A DNA stretch of 64,000 nt. Origin: Verrucomicrobiota bacterium (GTDB lineage: Bacteria; Verrucomicrobiota; Verrucomicrobiia; Limisphaerales; J093). Below are positions 1-8,337 of the stretch, in pieces; the first letter of the stretch is position 1, and each line of letters begins with the position of its first letter. Below the pieces are notes generated by a model, which saw nothing but the letters and a program-made list of their open reading frames with translations, was not told where the DNA came from and searched no databases. The stretch spans positions 62,001 through 126,000 of the forward strand of contig JAKLFY010000002.1 of assembly GCA_022710935.1 (NCBI GenBank), given 5' to 3'. A program made the translations under genes and the position numbers.

Positions 1-169
1 TGCGCAGCGGGTAGTTCAAGTCCAGTCCGGCCAACCCAACGCGCAGAACCGCTTCCAAGTCGCCGCCCGCGAGGAAGAAATCAGGCGTGTCATGCAGTGC
101 ATCGTAGATGCTCTTGCCAGACCTGGCGATGCAACCGCTACTACCGACGACGGACGAGCAATCTGGCAT
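1..169 (-). CDS. Partial gene downstream of XRE controller; possible type II restriction endonuclease
   Basis: An open frame reads on the minus strand from an ATG at 169 to the window edge (about 56 residues) without a stop. It starts only 6 bases after the stop of the XRE regulator, so the two are very probably co-transcribed. The visible part contains DFFLAGGDLEAVLRVGL and ends near LDLNYPLR. Its wording resembles N-termini that I recall from restriction enzymes encoded next to small XRE controllers, but I cannot confirm the family. The gene is truncated by the window, not by mutation. The restriction role is inferred from the controller-then-effector order and the C-box-like sequences upstream of the controller. 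Confidence 0.5.
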   Translation of the reverse strand, partial: MPDCSSVVGSSGCIARSGKSIYDALHDTPDFFLAGGDLEAVLRVGLAGLDLNYPLR

Positions 170-175
170 CACGTG

Positions 176-394
176 TCACTCCTTGGTCAGCAAGGCCACG
201 GGTGAGACACCAAAAGCAGATGCGATGGTATCGAGCGTGGCGAGAGTGATGTTCCGCTCACCGCGTTCCACGGCACCGATGTATGTCCGGTGCAAGTCGC
301 ATTCTTCAGCGCAGACCTCCTGCGACCATTTCCTCTGGAGCCTGAGCCGCTTCACATTTGCGGCCACAATGCTGGCAGAATTCTGACGTGGCAT
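176..394 (-). CDS. XRE-family helix-turn-helix regulator, probable R-M controller (C) protein
   Basis: A 72-residue protein that is almost entirely one Cro/C1-type helix-turn-helix (residues about 10-65). The recognition region is visible as WSQEVCAEECDLHRTYIGAVERG, followed by the usual NITLATLDTIASAFGVSP tail. The small size and the tight coupling to the next gene are typical of controller proteins of type II restriction-modification systems, which bind C-boxes at their own promoter and switch on the endonuclease. The ATG at 394 follows an AT-rich CATAAA about 6 bases upstream, so the mRNA may be leaderless. The fold is clear; the R-M role is inferred from context. Confidence 0.85.
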   Translation of the reverse strand: MPRQNSASIVAANVKRLRLQRKWSQEVCAEECDLHRTYIGAVERGERNITLATLDTIASAFGVSPVALLTKE

Positions 395-416
395 GTCGGC
401 TTTATGCCGGAATGAT

Positions 417-442
417 GACTTTATAGCTACAGACTAGAAGTA
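417..442. promoter_or_regulatory. Candidate controller-protein operator (two C-box-like sites)
   Basis: Two GACT-started half-site pairs lie 15 bases apart: GACTTTATAGC at 417 and GACTAGAAGTA at 432. They sit 23-48 bases upstream of the XRE start. Known C-boxes have the form GACT-N3-AGTC in tandem about 16 bases apart. The match here is imperfect but in the expected place. Confidence 0.4.
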
Positions 443-758
443 GCAGAGACAGGCCGTAGAGAAACCCCGCAGAGTCAGCAACGGACGGTAGGAAATGTGG
501 TGGAACGCGGCGGTGTTCACCGCCAAGGCGGGCGGCAAGTGCGGGCTGTTCATTCACGAACTCGCGAAGGGGCGGATGCCAACTTGATCCCTTTTCTTGC
601 CGAATCAACGATCCAGCGGCGTGACACCGTGCCACTGCGAGGGGTGCGTCCTGGCCCACGGGACCCCTTTCCGGTGATTGGTCTCGTTCGGCACGTCAGC
701 GCGGCCCCGTTGAAACCATCGCTTCCAGATGCGATCGGAGCCTTGGCCCACGGCCTCT
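443..758. other. Intergenic stretch without a supported gene
   Basis: Short open frames exist on both strands. These include a 30-codon frame beginning MWWNAAVFTAK at 494 that could be a gene scrap. None has a recognisable family, ribosome binding site or consistent neighbour. I see no RNA gene here. Confidence 0.5.
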
Positions 759-778
759 CCGCGCTCACGTGAGCGCGG
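759..778 (-). terminator. Perfect 20-base palindrome after the DUF5703 gene
   Basis: CCGCGCTCACGTGAGCGCGG is an exact inverted repeat. It begins 11 bases beyond the stop codon of the minus-strand DUF5703 gene. It has no spacer and no T-tract, so it may act as a Rho-type or processing hairpin, or as a protein-binding site. Confidence 0.4.
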
Positions 779-789
779 CGACCGACACC

Positions 790-3723
790 CTATCGGGGCC
801 AGACGCTGACGACATCGTTGGCGCGGGAGGAGGGGGTGATTTTCAGACGTTCCAGGCGGCCCTGGCGATAGACGCCTTCGACGGTGGTCTGGAACGGGGC
901 GTGGAGTTTGAAGGCGACATCCCAGTCCTCGGGCCAGGCCGGCAAGAGCAGAATGCGCCGTCCTTCGCATTGGAGCAGCATGGTCTGGAGCGCCATCAGC
1001 CCGTTCGCCCCGTGATCCTGGTCGGGAATCCAGTCGAAGTTGGGTCCCCAGAAGGCGGGAAAGCGGCTGCCGTCATGTTTGGTGGCGAGGCGATTGACGA
1101 GCATCCGCCGCGCTTCCCCGGTCAAGCCCAGGTACGCCGCCTGGGTCTCGTCCTGCTGCCACCCGCGGTTGCCCTTGAACAGGCGGGCGGCGAAGGTGCG
1201 CCGGGCCACTTCGAGTTCGGGCTTGCCCAATCCGAACGCGCGGAATGGGAAGATGGCGTAAAGCTCGGGATTCTCCATGTTCGACCGCACGGCGAACGTC
1301 TGGGCCGGCGCGATCAGGTCCTGATCGTCAAGCTGCCGTCGGGGAATGGGCGGCAGCGCGGCCCGGAGCGATTGCCAGGCGGTGCGGCGGGACGTTCCCA
1401 CGACCTCGGAGGGGAGGCTCAGCAGCCGATCAAGCGTCACGTGCAGACCGGCGATCTCGGGTGTCGGGTTTTCGCATTCCCACCATGTCTCCAGGGCCTG
1501 GGAGGGCTTGAGCCACAGGCGGCCACCCGCATCGCGCGGATAATGGCGGTCGTAAAATCCAATCACGGCCTCGGCGTGATCGAGCAGCGTGTGGCGCAGG
1601 AACTCGTCATCCCCCGTGAACGCGTGGTAATCGAGCATCAGGGCGAGCAGTTCCAACCCGCTGGACCAGTGGTAACGGATGTAGCGGTTCTCGGTGACGC
1701 CGAGCGGCAGGTCGGCGCGATTCCAGCCGTAGCCCATGCCCCCGTTGTGATAGACGCCCCAGAAGTGCATCGTCTCCGGAAAGAAAGCGCCGTCGTGCTG
1801 GTGATAGACCCGTGTGCGCGCGCGGGCCAGCGGGAGGGCGTCCCGGTACATCCTGAAGAGCGGTTGCAGCAGATCGAAGTCGCCGCTGGCCAGCATGGGC
1901 CAGTAGAGGAGGCGGGTATTCTGGAACCAGTAACATCCACCCCACTGACGGTAGTCGGGGTCGAACTGGCCCGGCACCTCGACGGTGAAGAGCGAGCCGT
2001 TGAACTTGATCGGCAACGCGCCGCGTCCGGCACAGGCCTGGAGGAAGCGCTGGAGGGTGTAGCCGCGCGTCACGGTCTCATGCTCCGGCGCCGCCGGCGG
2101 CTGGGTCTGACCCGAGGCGACCATCTGGCCATCGAGATAGAGTCTCTTCTCGCCGGTGCGCGCATCAAAGATACCGGCCACGTGCGACCAGCGGTTCGTG
2201 GGCAGCTTGGCGTCGTAAGCCAGCGCCCCGTCGGCGACGATCAACCGCAGCGAGTTGCCGGGGTGAGTGTCGAGGAGGTACCCGTTTGACGTCCCGGCCT
2301 GCGATTTGTCGAGGATCCGCGCCCCCCCGCCAGGCAATGCCTCGGGCCGCACCCACGCGGCGAGGGTGACGGCATCGACGAGATCGAGCCCGGGGCCGTG
2401 GGCGGCTTCGAGAAAGCCCTGGCCGGAGAAGCGCAGCGCCGGTGAGCCCGCTGAGTCGGAGGCGGCGACTGTTTCCAGGGAGCCGACGACACGCATCGGC
2501 AATGGAGCGGGTCCCCGACTCGGCAGCACTCCTTCGGTTGGCGGGCAGCCCTCCCATTCGGCGACGCACCCGGTCAGGTCGGATGCGCAAACCGACGGGG
2601 ACTCGGCCAGGCGCCGCACCTCGTCAGCCGTCAAGGCGCGCCTGAAGACGGTCGCCCGCGCGATCTCCCCCTGGAACCGATTCGCACCTTCGCTGTCGGC
2701 GCCGAGACGCAACGGAAGCTCGTTGCGCTCGAGCTGCCGCGCGACAGCCGTTCCCGCCGGACCGCCCGCACGGTGCGCGTCGCGCGAACCGGTCACCCGA
2801 ATCCAACTGCGCTCCCAGAACGCGGCCCACCAATCGGCGTGTTCGGCGCGGGCCTTGTCCAGCGACACCGCCTCCGCGCGCGCGACGGTTTCGTCGAGTT
2901 GCCGTGTCCAGGCGTCGGCCGAGTCCGTTTGCGCGGTCAGGGCGACAATCGAAATGGCGAAGCGCCGTCCAGGCCGTTCGGACTGCAGGGTGGTTGCGCC
3001 TGTTTTGACTAGGCCGGTCCCGCGCAGGACGCCGCCGAAGGTGCGCCCGAGCAGAGGGTCGGTGAATTGCGGGATCAGGCTTTCGAGGTCTTGATGCTCG
3101 AGCGTCGCCGGCCAGATCGAGCGCTCGTTGCGATGATACCAGACGATGGCGTCGCCGGGTTCGCCGAGCACGGTGTCCGGGTAGACCCGGTGCGGTTCGT
3201 CCGCGGCGAACTGATCGGCGCCGGAGGCTTCCGCGGCGCTCAACACCCTTTCCGCGGCGCGCCATACCTCAAGTTCTGTGCGCAATGCAAATGGGCGTCG
3301 GCCGGCCAACTCGACATGGACGACCGGGCGGTGGGCATCGACCCACACCCGGACACCGACCGGCGCATCCGCTTCGCCGGCGCGGATGGCGATCTCGCCT
3401 GTGCGCAGCTTGAGTTCCTGATGGAAGGGCGCGCCCTGGCGGAAGGGATTCGGTTCGAGATGGACGCGGACGCGGCCCAGCTTGAGCAGTTCGTCCTTGT
3501 GATCACGGGCGTCGGACTTGCTGATGTAGAAAAGCAGGTCGCCGTCCGCCTCGACCCAGAGGTTGAGCGCGAGGTCGCCGTTGCCCAACGGCATCGAGCC
3601 GGACGCGTTCGTGCTCGGGGTGGACCAGACGACGTTGCAGGCATCGAGCGAATGCGGCGCGCCGAGGCACAGGACAGAGGCGGCGACCGCCAGCGCCACG
3701 GTGAGGAGCGCGGGTGTGTTCAT
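790..3723 (-). CDS. Secreted DUF5703 glycoside-hydrolase-like protein with an inserted LamG domain
   Basis: A 977-residue exported protein with a signal peptide (residues 1-22, LLTVALAVAASVLCLGA). The N-terminal part has the DUF5703 opening (VVWSTPSTNASGSMPLGNGDLALNLW), which is shared with GH95-like enzymes. The C-terminal part is an alpha/alpha-barrel-like region (TRGYTLQRFLQACAGRGALPIKFNGS, then GGCYWFQNTRLLYWPML and later DQDHGANGLMALQTMLLQ). Between about residues 310 and 550 lies a LamG/concanavalin-type lectin module (VDAVTLAAWVRPEALPGG, RWSHVAGIFD, LYLDGQMVAS). The expected role is cleavage of a plant or algal polysaccharide outside the cytoplasm; the substrate is unknown. It is the last gene of a three-gene run, 45 bases after the alpha-galactosidase-like gene. 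Confidence 0.8.
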   Translation of the reverse strand: MNTPALLTVALAVAASVLCLGAPHSLDACNVVWSTPSTNASGSMPLGNGDLALNLWVEADGDLLFYISKSDARDHKDELLKLGRVRVHLEPNPFRQGAPFHQELKLRTGEIAIRAGEADAPVGVRVWVDAHRPVVHVELAGRRPFALRTELEVWRAAERVLSAAEASGADQFAADEPHRVYPDTVLGEPGDAIVWYHRNERSIWPATLEHQDLESLIPQFTDPLLGRTFGGVLRGTGLVKTGATTLQSERPGRRFAISIVALTAQTDSADAWTRQLDETVARAEAVSLDKARAEHADWWAAFWERSWIRVTGSRDAHRAGGPAGTAVARQLERNELPLRLGADSEGANRFQGEIARATVFRRALTADEVRRLAESPSVCASDLTGCVAEWEGCPPTEGVLPSRGPAPLPMRVVGSLETVAASDSAGSPALRFSGQGFLEAAHGPGLDLVDAVTLAAWVRPEALPGGGARILDKSQAGTSNGYLLDTHPGNSLRLIVADGALAYDAKLPTNRWSHVAGIFDARTGEKRLYLDGQMVASGQTQPPAAPEHETVTRGYTLQRFLQACAGRGALPIKFNGSLFTVEVPGQFDPDYRQWGGCYWFQNTRLLYWPMLASGDFDLLQPLFRMYRDALPLARARTRVYHQHDGAFFPETMHFWGVYHNGGMGYGWNRADLPLGVTENRYIRYHWSSGLELLALMLDYHAFTGDDEFLRHTLLDHAEAVIGFYDRHYPRDAGGRLWLKPSQALETWWECENPTPEIAGLHVTLDRLLSLPSEVVGTSRRTAWQSLRAALPPIPRRQLDDQDLIAPAQTFAVRSNMENPELYAIFPFRAFGLGKPELEVARRTFAARLFKGNRGWQQDETQAAYLGLTGEARRMLVNRLATKHDGSRFPAFWGPNFDWIPDQDHGANGLMALQTMLLQCEGRRILLLPAWPEDWDVAFKLHAPFQTTVEGVYRQGRLERLKITPSSRANDVVSVWPR

Positions 3724-3768
3724 GGAGTGTGCGAACTGGACTGAGCGGCATGAATCAACAACGCCGGG

Positions 3769-5985
3769 TCAGGGGACCCAGCCCACAGGGCTTTGTAGGC
3801 CGCGTGCCCTCACGCGGCGTTCCTTCTGAGTTTGTGTGTCGCGGGAAGCGACAGGTTCGTCGGCGAAACGCACCGACCACCGGACTTCGCGATTCGCAGG
3901 AGCACCCAGGGTGACGCGGACCAGCCCACCATCCTCCTTCAGGGACGCCGTCGCACCGGCTTCGCGGTCGGCTGAGGCGACGTCCGCGGCCACTGGTTTC
4001 CACGCACCGCGCGTCGAGGCCAGGGCAATGCGCAGTTCCGTCGGGTCGCCCCCCACCACCTTGCATGTCCCCGAGAGAACCGGGCGGGTCCATTGGTCCG
4101 CTCCCACATCGACGAAGCACTGGGCGATGTGACGGGAGGTGCCGAGGAGTTGGGGACGGTCGCGGAGCGGGGCGAGCGCGACAATGCCGCAGCCCGAGGG
4201 CGGGAGTTCGACCGAGAGGGCAGCGCCGTCGATGGGGACCGGCCCGCCGCTCCAGTAGTCCACGCCGACGAATCGCGCGCCGGCGGTTTCGAGGCCGAGT
4301 TGTTCGAGTTTCACGCGGGCGGTGATGGGCTTGCCGGCGTCCCAGTTGAAGAGGCCCACCACGTGGCGTTGTCCGTCGGTCAGATGCCAGACCCGGGCGG
4401 GCATGTTCTCGAACAGGTCGAGCGGACGGGCTGCCAGGCCGGTGTTTGGCATCGAGCGCTTGATGCAGTCGATGCGGTCGGCGGGCAGCCCGGGCAGCCA
4501 TTCGCTGACCAGATTGAGCGAACCGGAAACGGCGATCCACGACGCGAAGGAGCGGGCCTGGGTCAGGGTCAACGGCGCGCGGACCATCAGGCAATCGGGA
4601 TCGTTGTGCCAGACGCGGTTGTGGAGGAAGTAGAGGCGGGTGCCCAGATGAAAGTTCGGCAGGACCGCGCCCCAGTCGGCGCCGGTGTCGGGACCGATCC
4701 GCATCGCATCCACCAGGCCGATGGAACCTCCCATCGAGCGGAAGTTCTGGGCCACGTTGCACGCGGCGATGTAGGTGTCCGGCCCCGCCGCGGCGCGCAG
4801 CGTGCGAAGCCCGGCGCGATACGCTTCGAGGTTGGTCTGGTAAGGATCGCCAAACACGGCGTCGCCGAACTGGTCGTCCACGTAGGCCGTGCCCGGGTAG
4901 GTGCATTTGGCCGCCAGGCCGCACCACATCGCGTCCGGCTTCAGGTAACGGTACCCCCAGTCCCGCGTGATCCGGAGGATGGCGTCCGACAGAAAGGCGC
5001 GGGCCTCGGGCCGGGTCATGTCCAGGCACCAACCGGCCCAGAGCACTTCGTACAAGGAACCGTCCGTCTTCTTCACGAACCAGTCCTGATGGTCGCGGAA
5101 CAACGGATCGCGCGGGTCCCACGAGAAGGGGGTGAACCACAACCCCGGACGCAGTCCGTGTCGTGCGAGTTGGTCGGCGTTGGCCTTCATGCCGGACGGA
5201 TAGGGGCCTTGGGGATCGTGCCGGGTGAAGTTGCCCGTGGGGCCGCTCCCGATGATCCCGCCCTTCCTGATGGCGGGCCCCTGCCACTGGTCGTCCACCA
5301 GAATCGTGTCGAATCCGTATCGGGTCAGCTCCTTCGCGCAGAACGCGGCGAGTTCGGCCAACGCCTTTTCGTCGGACGCACCGCCATGCGGCTGCGAATA
5401 CCAGGTGCAGTAGCCGTTGGGAATCCGCGGCAGCGTGATCCGGTGCGTTTGGGCAATGGCGTCGGCGTAGGCCTCGAGTCCGCGCCGCGCGTCGGCAAAC
5501 CGACCCAGCACAAACGCGTCGGTGACGACCCTCTGGCCGGGCTTGAGACGCAGCCGGCCGAACTCGAGGCGGGCCGTAATGACGAGCCCCGAGGCGTTGG
5601 TGCGGCTGTGGACACTGCCGCTGCCGCGTTCCTGCGTGAGCCAACCCCCCACCGCCCCGTCGGTGGCGTCGGGACGGGCCACGCCCAGGAACAAGTAGCT
5701 CGCCGCGGGCGCTTCAGCCCCTTTCAAGCCGTCTACACCAAGCGTGCGATACGCCGAGGCGGGCGCGTCGAGGGGCACTTCCCGAATGAACTCGACCATG
5801 CGGACCTCGCGGTCGGCGGCGCCCGGGTTGCGGAGTTCGCGCCGGTAGCTTGTAAATGGCGTTCCCGCCAGCGGTTCGATGAGGTCAATGTCGCCATCCG
5901 GGCGCGGCATCCGTTCGCCGGCGTTCGAGGCGGCAAGAGGCGACAGCAGAAGGACAAAAGCGAGGGTGCGAGACGTAGCATTCAT
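3769..5985 (-). CDS. Secreted GH36/GH27-like alpha-galactosidase
   Basis: A 738-residue protein with an N-terminal signal peptide (TLAFVLLLSPLAASNAG). The melibiase-type TIM barrel is visible as YGFDTILVDDQWQG, GLRPGLWFTPFSW, YLKPDAMW and MRIGPDTGADWG. By position the probable nucleophile is Asp351 (in KPD) and the acid/base is Asp433 (in GPD). NDPDCLMVR and the beta-sandwich that follows are also typical. It is expected to release terminal alpha-galactosides from oligosaccharides in the periplasm or outside the cell. It lies 47 bases after the Gfo/Idh gene and 45 before the DUF5703 gene, which suggests one operon. The last residues (ERRVRARGLQSPVGWVP) are encoded by a dispersed palindromic repeat at 3799-3818 and are probably not part of the fold. 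Confidence 0.85.
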   Translation of the reverse strand: MNATSRTLAFVLLLSPLAASNAGERMPRPDGDIDLIEPLAGTPFTSYRRELRNPGAADREVRMVEFIREVPLDAPASAYRTLGVDGLKGAEAPAASYLFLGVARPDATDGAVGGWLTQERGSGSVHSRTNASGLVITARLEFGRLRLKPGQRVVTDAFVLGRFADARRGLEAYADAIAQTHRITLPRIPNGYCTWYSQPHGGASDEKALAELAAFCAKELTRYGFDTILVDDQWQGPAIRKGGIIGSGPTGNFTRHDPQGPYPSGMKANADQLARHGLRPGLWFTPFSWDPRDPLFRDHQDWFVKKTDGSLYEVLWAGWCLDMTRPEARAFLSDAILRITRDWGYRYLKPDAMWCGLAAKCTYPGTAYVDDQFGDAVFGDPYQTNLEAYRAGLRTLRAAAGPDTYIAACNVAQNFRSMGGSIGLVDAMRIGPDTGADWGAVLPNFHLGTRLYFLHNRVWHNDPDCLMVRAPLTLTQARSFASWIAVSGSLNLVSEWLPGLPADRIDCIKRSMPNTGLAARPLDLFENMPARVWHLTDGQRHVVGLFNWDAGKPITARVKLEQLGLETAGARFVGVDYWSGGPVPIDGAALSVELPPSGCGIVALAPLRDRPQLLGTSRHIAQCFVDVGADQWTRPVLSGTCKVVGGDPTELRIALASTRGAWKPVAADVASADREAGATASLKEDGGLVRVTLGAPANREVRWSVRFADEPVASRDTQTQKERRVRARGLQSPVGWVP
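3799..3818. repeat. REP-like palindrome, copy 1
   Basis: GCCGCGTG-CCCT-CACGCGGC is a perfect 8-base stem with a 4-base loop. The same stem occurs at 42089-42108 and 59593-59612. This copy lies inside the 3' end of the alpha-galactosidase reading frame and supplies part of its C-terminus. Confidence 0.85.
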
Positions 5986-6032
5986 GGTTCGACGGGTTCG
6001 GGGCAGATTTCATCCATTGAGGACATAGGCGT

Positions 6033-7388
6033 TCATGCCGTCAGGTAGTCGCTTGGGAACTTCCAGGGCGCGCGGTATTCCGGAATCGCCCGACGGGCCG
6101 CTTCGTCGTCGCCAACGATGCGCTCGCCTTCCGGATCGAAGCGGACCGAGCGGCCCAATTGCAGCGAGAGCAGGCTGAGCACGATCGGAACATCCACCTT
6201 GACGTGGTGGAAGACGCTGCAACTGGGCTGCTGACGCGACATGATGCAGTCGAGCCACTCGCGCTCCTGGCCGGGGGAAGGAGGGATGGACATTGGCGGG
6301 ACGGGCTTGCCCTTCAAGGCTTCACCCTCGGGCACCAGTGTCGAGGCGCCGAGGTAATCGGCGTAGAACGTGCCGTTGGCTCCATGGAAATACACGCCCA
6401 GGCGCGTCCGCGGCTTGGGGTCGCCCTGCAGATCAAAACCATAACTGTTGGTGAGCGACATCATCCAGGTGAGCGTGAGGTTGGGGTAGCGCCAAAGCAC
6501 CTCCTGATGATCATAGGCGTCGCCGTCGTCGCGCACCACGAAACGACCGCCGGAGGCGCTGGTCACCAGCGGGTAACCCAAGTCCAGCGCCGTGATCGGA
6601 AGATCGAGCATGTGCGGCCCGTTGCCGGGAGTCCAACCGCCGCTGAAATCCATCCAGGAACAGTGATGATACGCGTCCATCGCCAGCAACCGGTTGTAAG
6701 GCACAAGCGGCCCGGGTCCGCACCACAGATCCCAGTCCATCCCTTCCGGAACGTTCTGTTGGCCCCCGGACCCGATCCCGCGAGGCGTCTGGTTCATGAC
6801 GTTGAACGCACGCGCCACGCCGATCGGTCCGAGGTTCCCGGACCGGACGTATTCAATGACACGGTGATGCTCTTCCCGGGCGTGGTGCTGGGTGCCCACC
6901 TGGCTGATGCGCCCGTGTTTCCTGATGGCGTTGCGGACCGCAAGGCTTTCGGCCAGATGCAAGGTCATCGGTTTCTGAATGTAAATGTCCTTGCCCGCCT
7001 CGCAGGCGGCGATGGCCTGGAGCGCATGCCAGTGCGGCAGCGTGCCGATGATCACCGCATCGAGATCCTTCCGTTCGAGCATCTCGCGGTAGTCCCGGTA
7101 CCCGCGGCAACCCTTGAACCGGTCGACAACCGGTTCGAGTCGGTTCTCGTCCACATCACAAACCGCGGTCACCACCACGTCCGGATGCACGGCGCAGTTG
7201 CTCAGATTCACGCGCCCCATGTTGCCGCAGCCAATCAGACCGACGTGAATCCGGCTGTTTGGACGTGGCCTGGCCGAGGGCGTCGGATCGGCCGCCGAGG
7301 CCAAATGCGGCGCGGCAAAGCCGATGGCCGTGATGGTGGCGGCCTTCTGGATAAAGGCGCGGCGCGGAACGGAGGAGGCGGTGTTCAT
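6033..7388 (-). CDS. Tat-exported Gfo/Idh/MocA family oxidoreductase
   Basis: A 451-residue NAD(P)-dependent dehydrogenase family member. The start at 7388 gives a Tat-like leader (RRAFIQKAATITAIGFAAPHLASA); the open frame runs 20 codons further upstream but loses that leader. The Rossmann motif is VGLIGCGNMGRVNLSN, and the conserved EKP-like motif appears as DIYIQKPMTLHLAES, followed by GRISQVGTQHH. The C-terminal half has the usual HCSWMDFSGGWTPGNGPHMLD pattern. Exported proteins of this family are abundant in Verrucomicrobiota and Planctomycetota and probably oxidise or isomerise sugars or inositols. It is first of three minus-strand genes with the two glycosidases, so a role in processing the released sugar is inferred. 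Confidence 0.9.
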   Translation of the reverse strand: MNTASSVPRRAFIQKAATITAIGFAAPHLASAADPTPSARPRPNSRIHVGLIGCGNMGRVNLSNCAVHPDVVVTAVCDVDENRLEPVVDRFKGCRGYRDYREMLERKDLDAVIIGTLPHWHALQAIAACEAGKDIYIQKPMTLHLAESLAVRNAIRKHGRISQVGTQHHAREEHHRVIEYVRSGNLGPIGVARAFNVMNQTPRGIGSGGQQNVPEGMDWDLWCGPGPLVPYNRLLAMDAYHHCSWMDFSGGWTPGNGPHMLDLPITALDLGYPLVTSASGGRFVVRDDGDAYDHQEVLWRYPNLTLTWMMSLTNSYGFDLQGDPKPRTRLGVYFHGANGTFYADYLGASTLVPEGEALKGKPVPPMSIPPSPGQEREWLDCIMSRQQPSCSVFHHVKVDVPIVLSLLSLQLGRSVRFDPEGERIVGDDEAARRAIPEYRAPWKFPSDYLTA

Positions 7389-7548
7389 AGCAGGGTGCTT
7401 GGCTCGTGCATGATCGAGTTCATCAGACATGGCGCATGGGCGCCGCATCGGCCGGCAGTCTCGCGTTCGGCTGCCCTCACCGCAAGCCCCAATGCCCGCG
7501 CCCGGCCGCCGCCGGCTGAAGGCAAAGGGCGTTGACGGTCCGGCGCGT

Positions 7549-7569
7549 CATGATAGTTTACCTATCATG
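7549..7569. promoter_or_regulatory. Inverted repeat over the antitoxin start: candidate autoregulatory operator
   Basis: CATGATAG (7549-7556) and CTATCATG (7562-7569) form a perfect 8-base inverted repeat with a TTTAC spacer. The right arm contains the antitoxin start codon. Phd/VapB-type antitoxins usually bind such palindromes at their own promoter. Confidence 0.6.
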
Positions 7570-7812
7570 AAAACCGCCACGGTTGCCGATTTGCGGAACA
7601 AGTTCGCCACCGTCTCGAAGTGGATTCAGGATGGGCAAGCCATCACGATCACGAAGCGAGGACTCCCCTTTGCCACGCTCGTCCCGGCACGGCGGAGAAG
7701 CGTGCCGCACCCGCCGATTGACCGGCTGGCCCGGCTACGCCGCATGTTCCCTGGCGGTCCGGCCAGCGGTGATGTGCAATCCGTGATTGACTACGACCGG
7801 GGGAATACATGA
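7567..7812 (+). CDS. Type II antitoxin, Phd/YefM family
   Basis: An 81-residue protein starting at the ATG at 7567. The N-terminal half is the classical Phd/YefM DNA-binding fold (MKTATVADLRNKFATVSKWIQDGQ, then ITITKRGLPFATLVPA). The basic/proline-rich C-terminal half should bind and neutralise the PIN toxin encoded next. The stop overlaps the toxin start in an ATGA. A longer upstream reading frame exists, but it would run through the operator palindrome and has no family resemblance. Confidence 0.85.
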   Translation: MKTATVADLRNKFATVSKWIQDGQAITITKRGLPFATLVPARRRSVPHPPIDRLARLRRMFPGGPASGDVQSVIDYDRGNT

Positions 7813-8279
7813 TCGCCGAGACCTACATTGACACCGGAATCATGGTCAAGAGCTACGTGTTCGAGGCCGATTCCCCCGCGGCCATTGCCATCATCGAGGC
7901 AGCGGGCGAACCTCTGATCTTCTCCCATGTTCACGCTCTGGACATACCCAACGCGATCCGCCTGAAGCGATTTCGTGGAGAGATCACGGCGGGCGAAGAA
8001 ACGGCGGCGGTCCGGGCTTTCCGGGCGGATGTGGACGCGGGAAGGCTGGCCCGGCTCGACTATGACTTGGCGGCGGTCTTCATCCGGGCGGAGGCGCTGT
8101 CGGCCAAGCACTCCGGCGGCATCGGAAGTCGGAGCCTTGACCTGTTGCACGTGGCCGAGGCCTTGGAAGCCGGTTGCACCGCGTTCGCCTCTTTCGATGA
8201 CCGGCAACGCAAGCTCGCCGCCCTGGCCGACCTGAAACTCATTCCCGCCAAGCACGTCGCACCCGCCACGGTTCGCTGA
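7809..8279 (+). CDS. PIN-domain toxin, VapC-like ribonuclease
   Basis: A 156-residue PIN-domain protein. The acidic metal-binding residues can be read as Asp8 (YIDTG), Asp45 (HALDIPNAIRL, where most VapC proteins have Glu), Asp111 (RSLDLLHVAEA) and Asp130/131 (FASFDDRQ). VapC toxins cleave tRNA or rRNA when freed from the antitoxin. The 4-base overlap with the Phd-type antitoxin gene is typical of a coupled toxin-antitoxin operon. Target RNA unknown. Confidence 0.87.
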   Translation: MIAETYIDTGIMVKSYVFEADSPAAIAIIEAAGEPLIFSHVHALDIPNAIRLKRFRGEITAGEETAAVRAFRADVDAGRLARLDYDLAAVFIRAEALSAKHSGGIGSRSLDLLHVAEALEAGCTAFASFDDRQRKLAALADLKLIPAKHVAPATVR

Positions 8280-8337
8280 TCCGCACCAGGACCAGGCAGG
8301 CCAGTGAAGTCGGACATCATGCCACGGGACGACAACC

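Noticed and set aside
402-768. Short frames in both directions between the XRE gene and the DUF5703 gene, including MWWNAAVFTAK at 494
   Set aside because: No ribosome binding site, no family match and no conserved neighbour. At most decayed gene scraps.
769-6048. Very long plus-strand open frames opposite the glycan-degradation genes (for example 769-2289 and 4093-6048)
   Set aside because: They lie antisense to genes with clear family motifs. They have no recognisable domains, and their length follows from high third-position GC.
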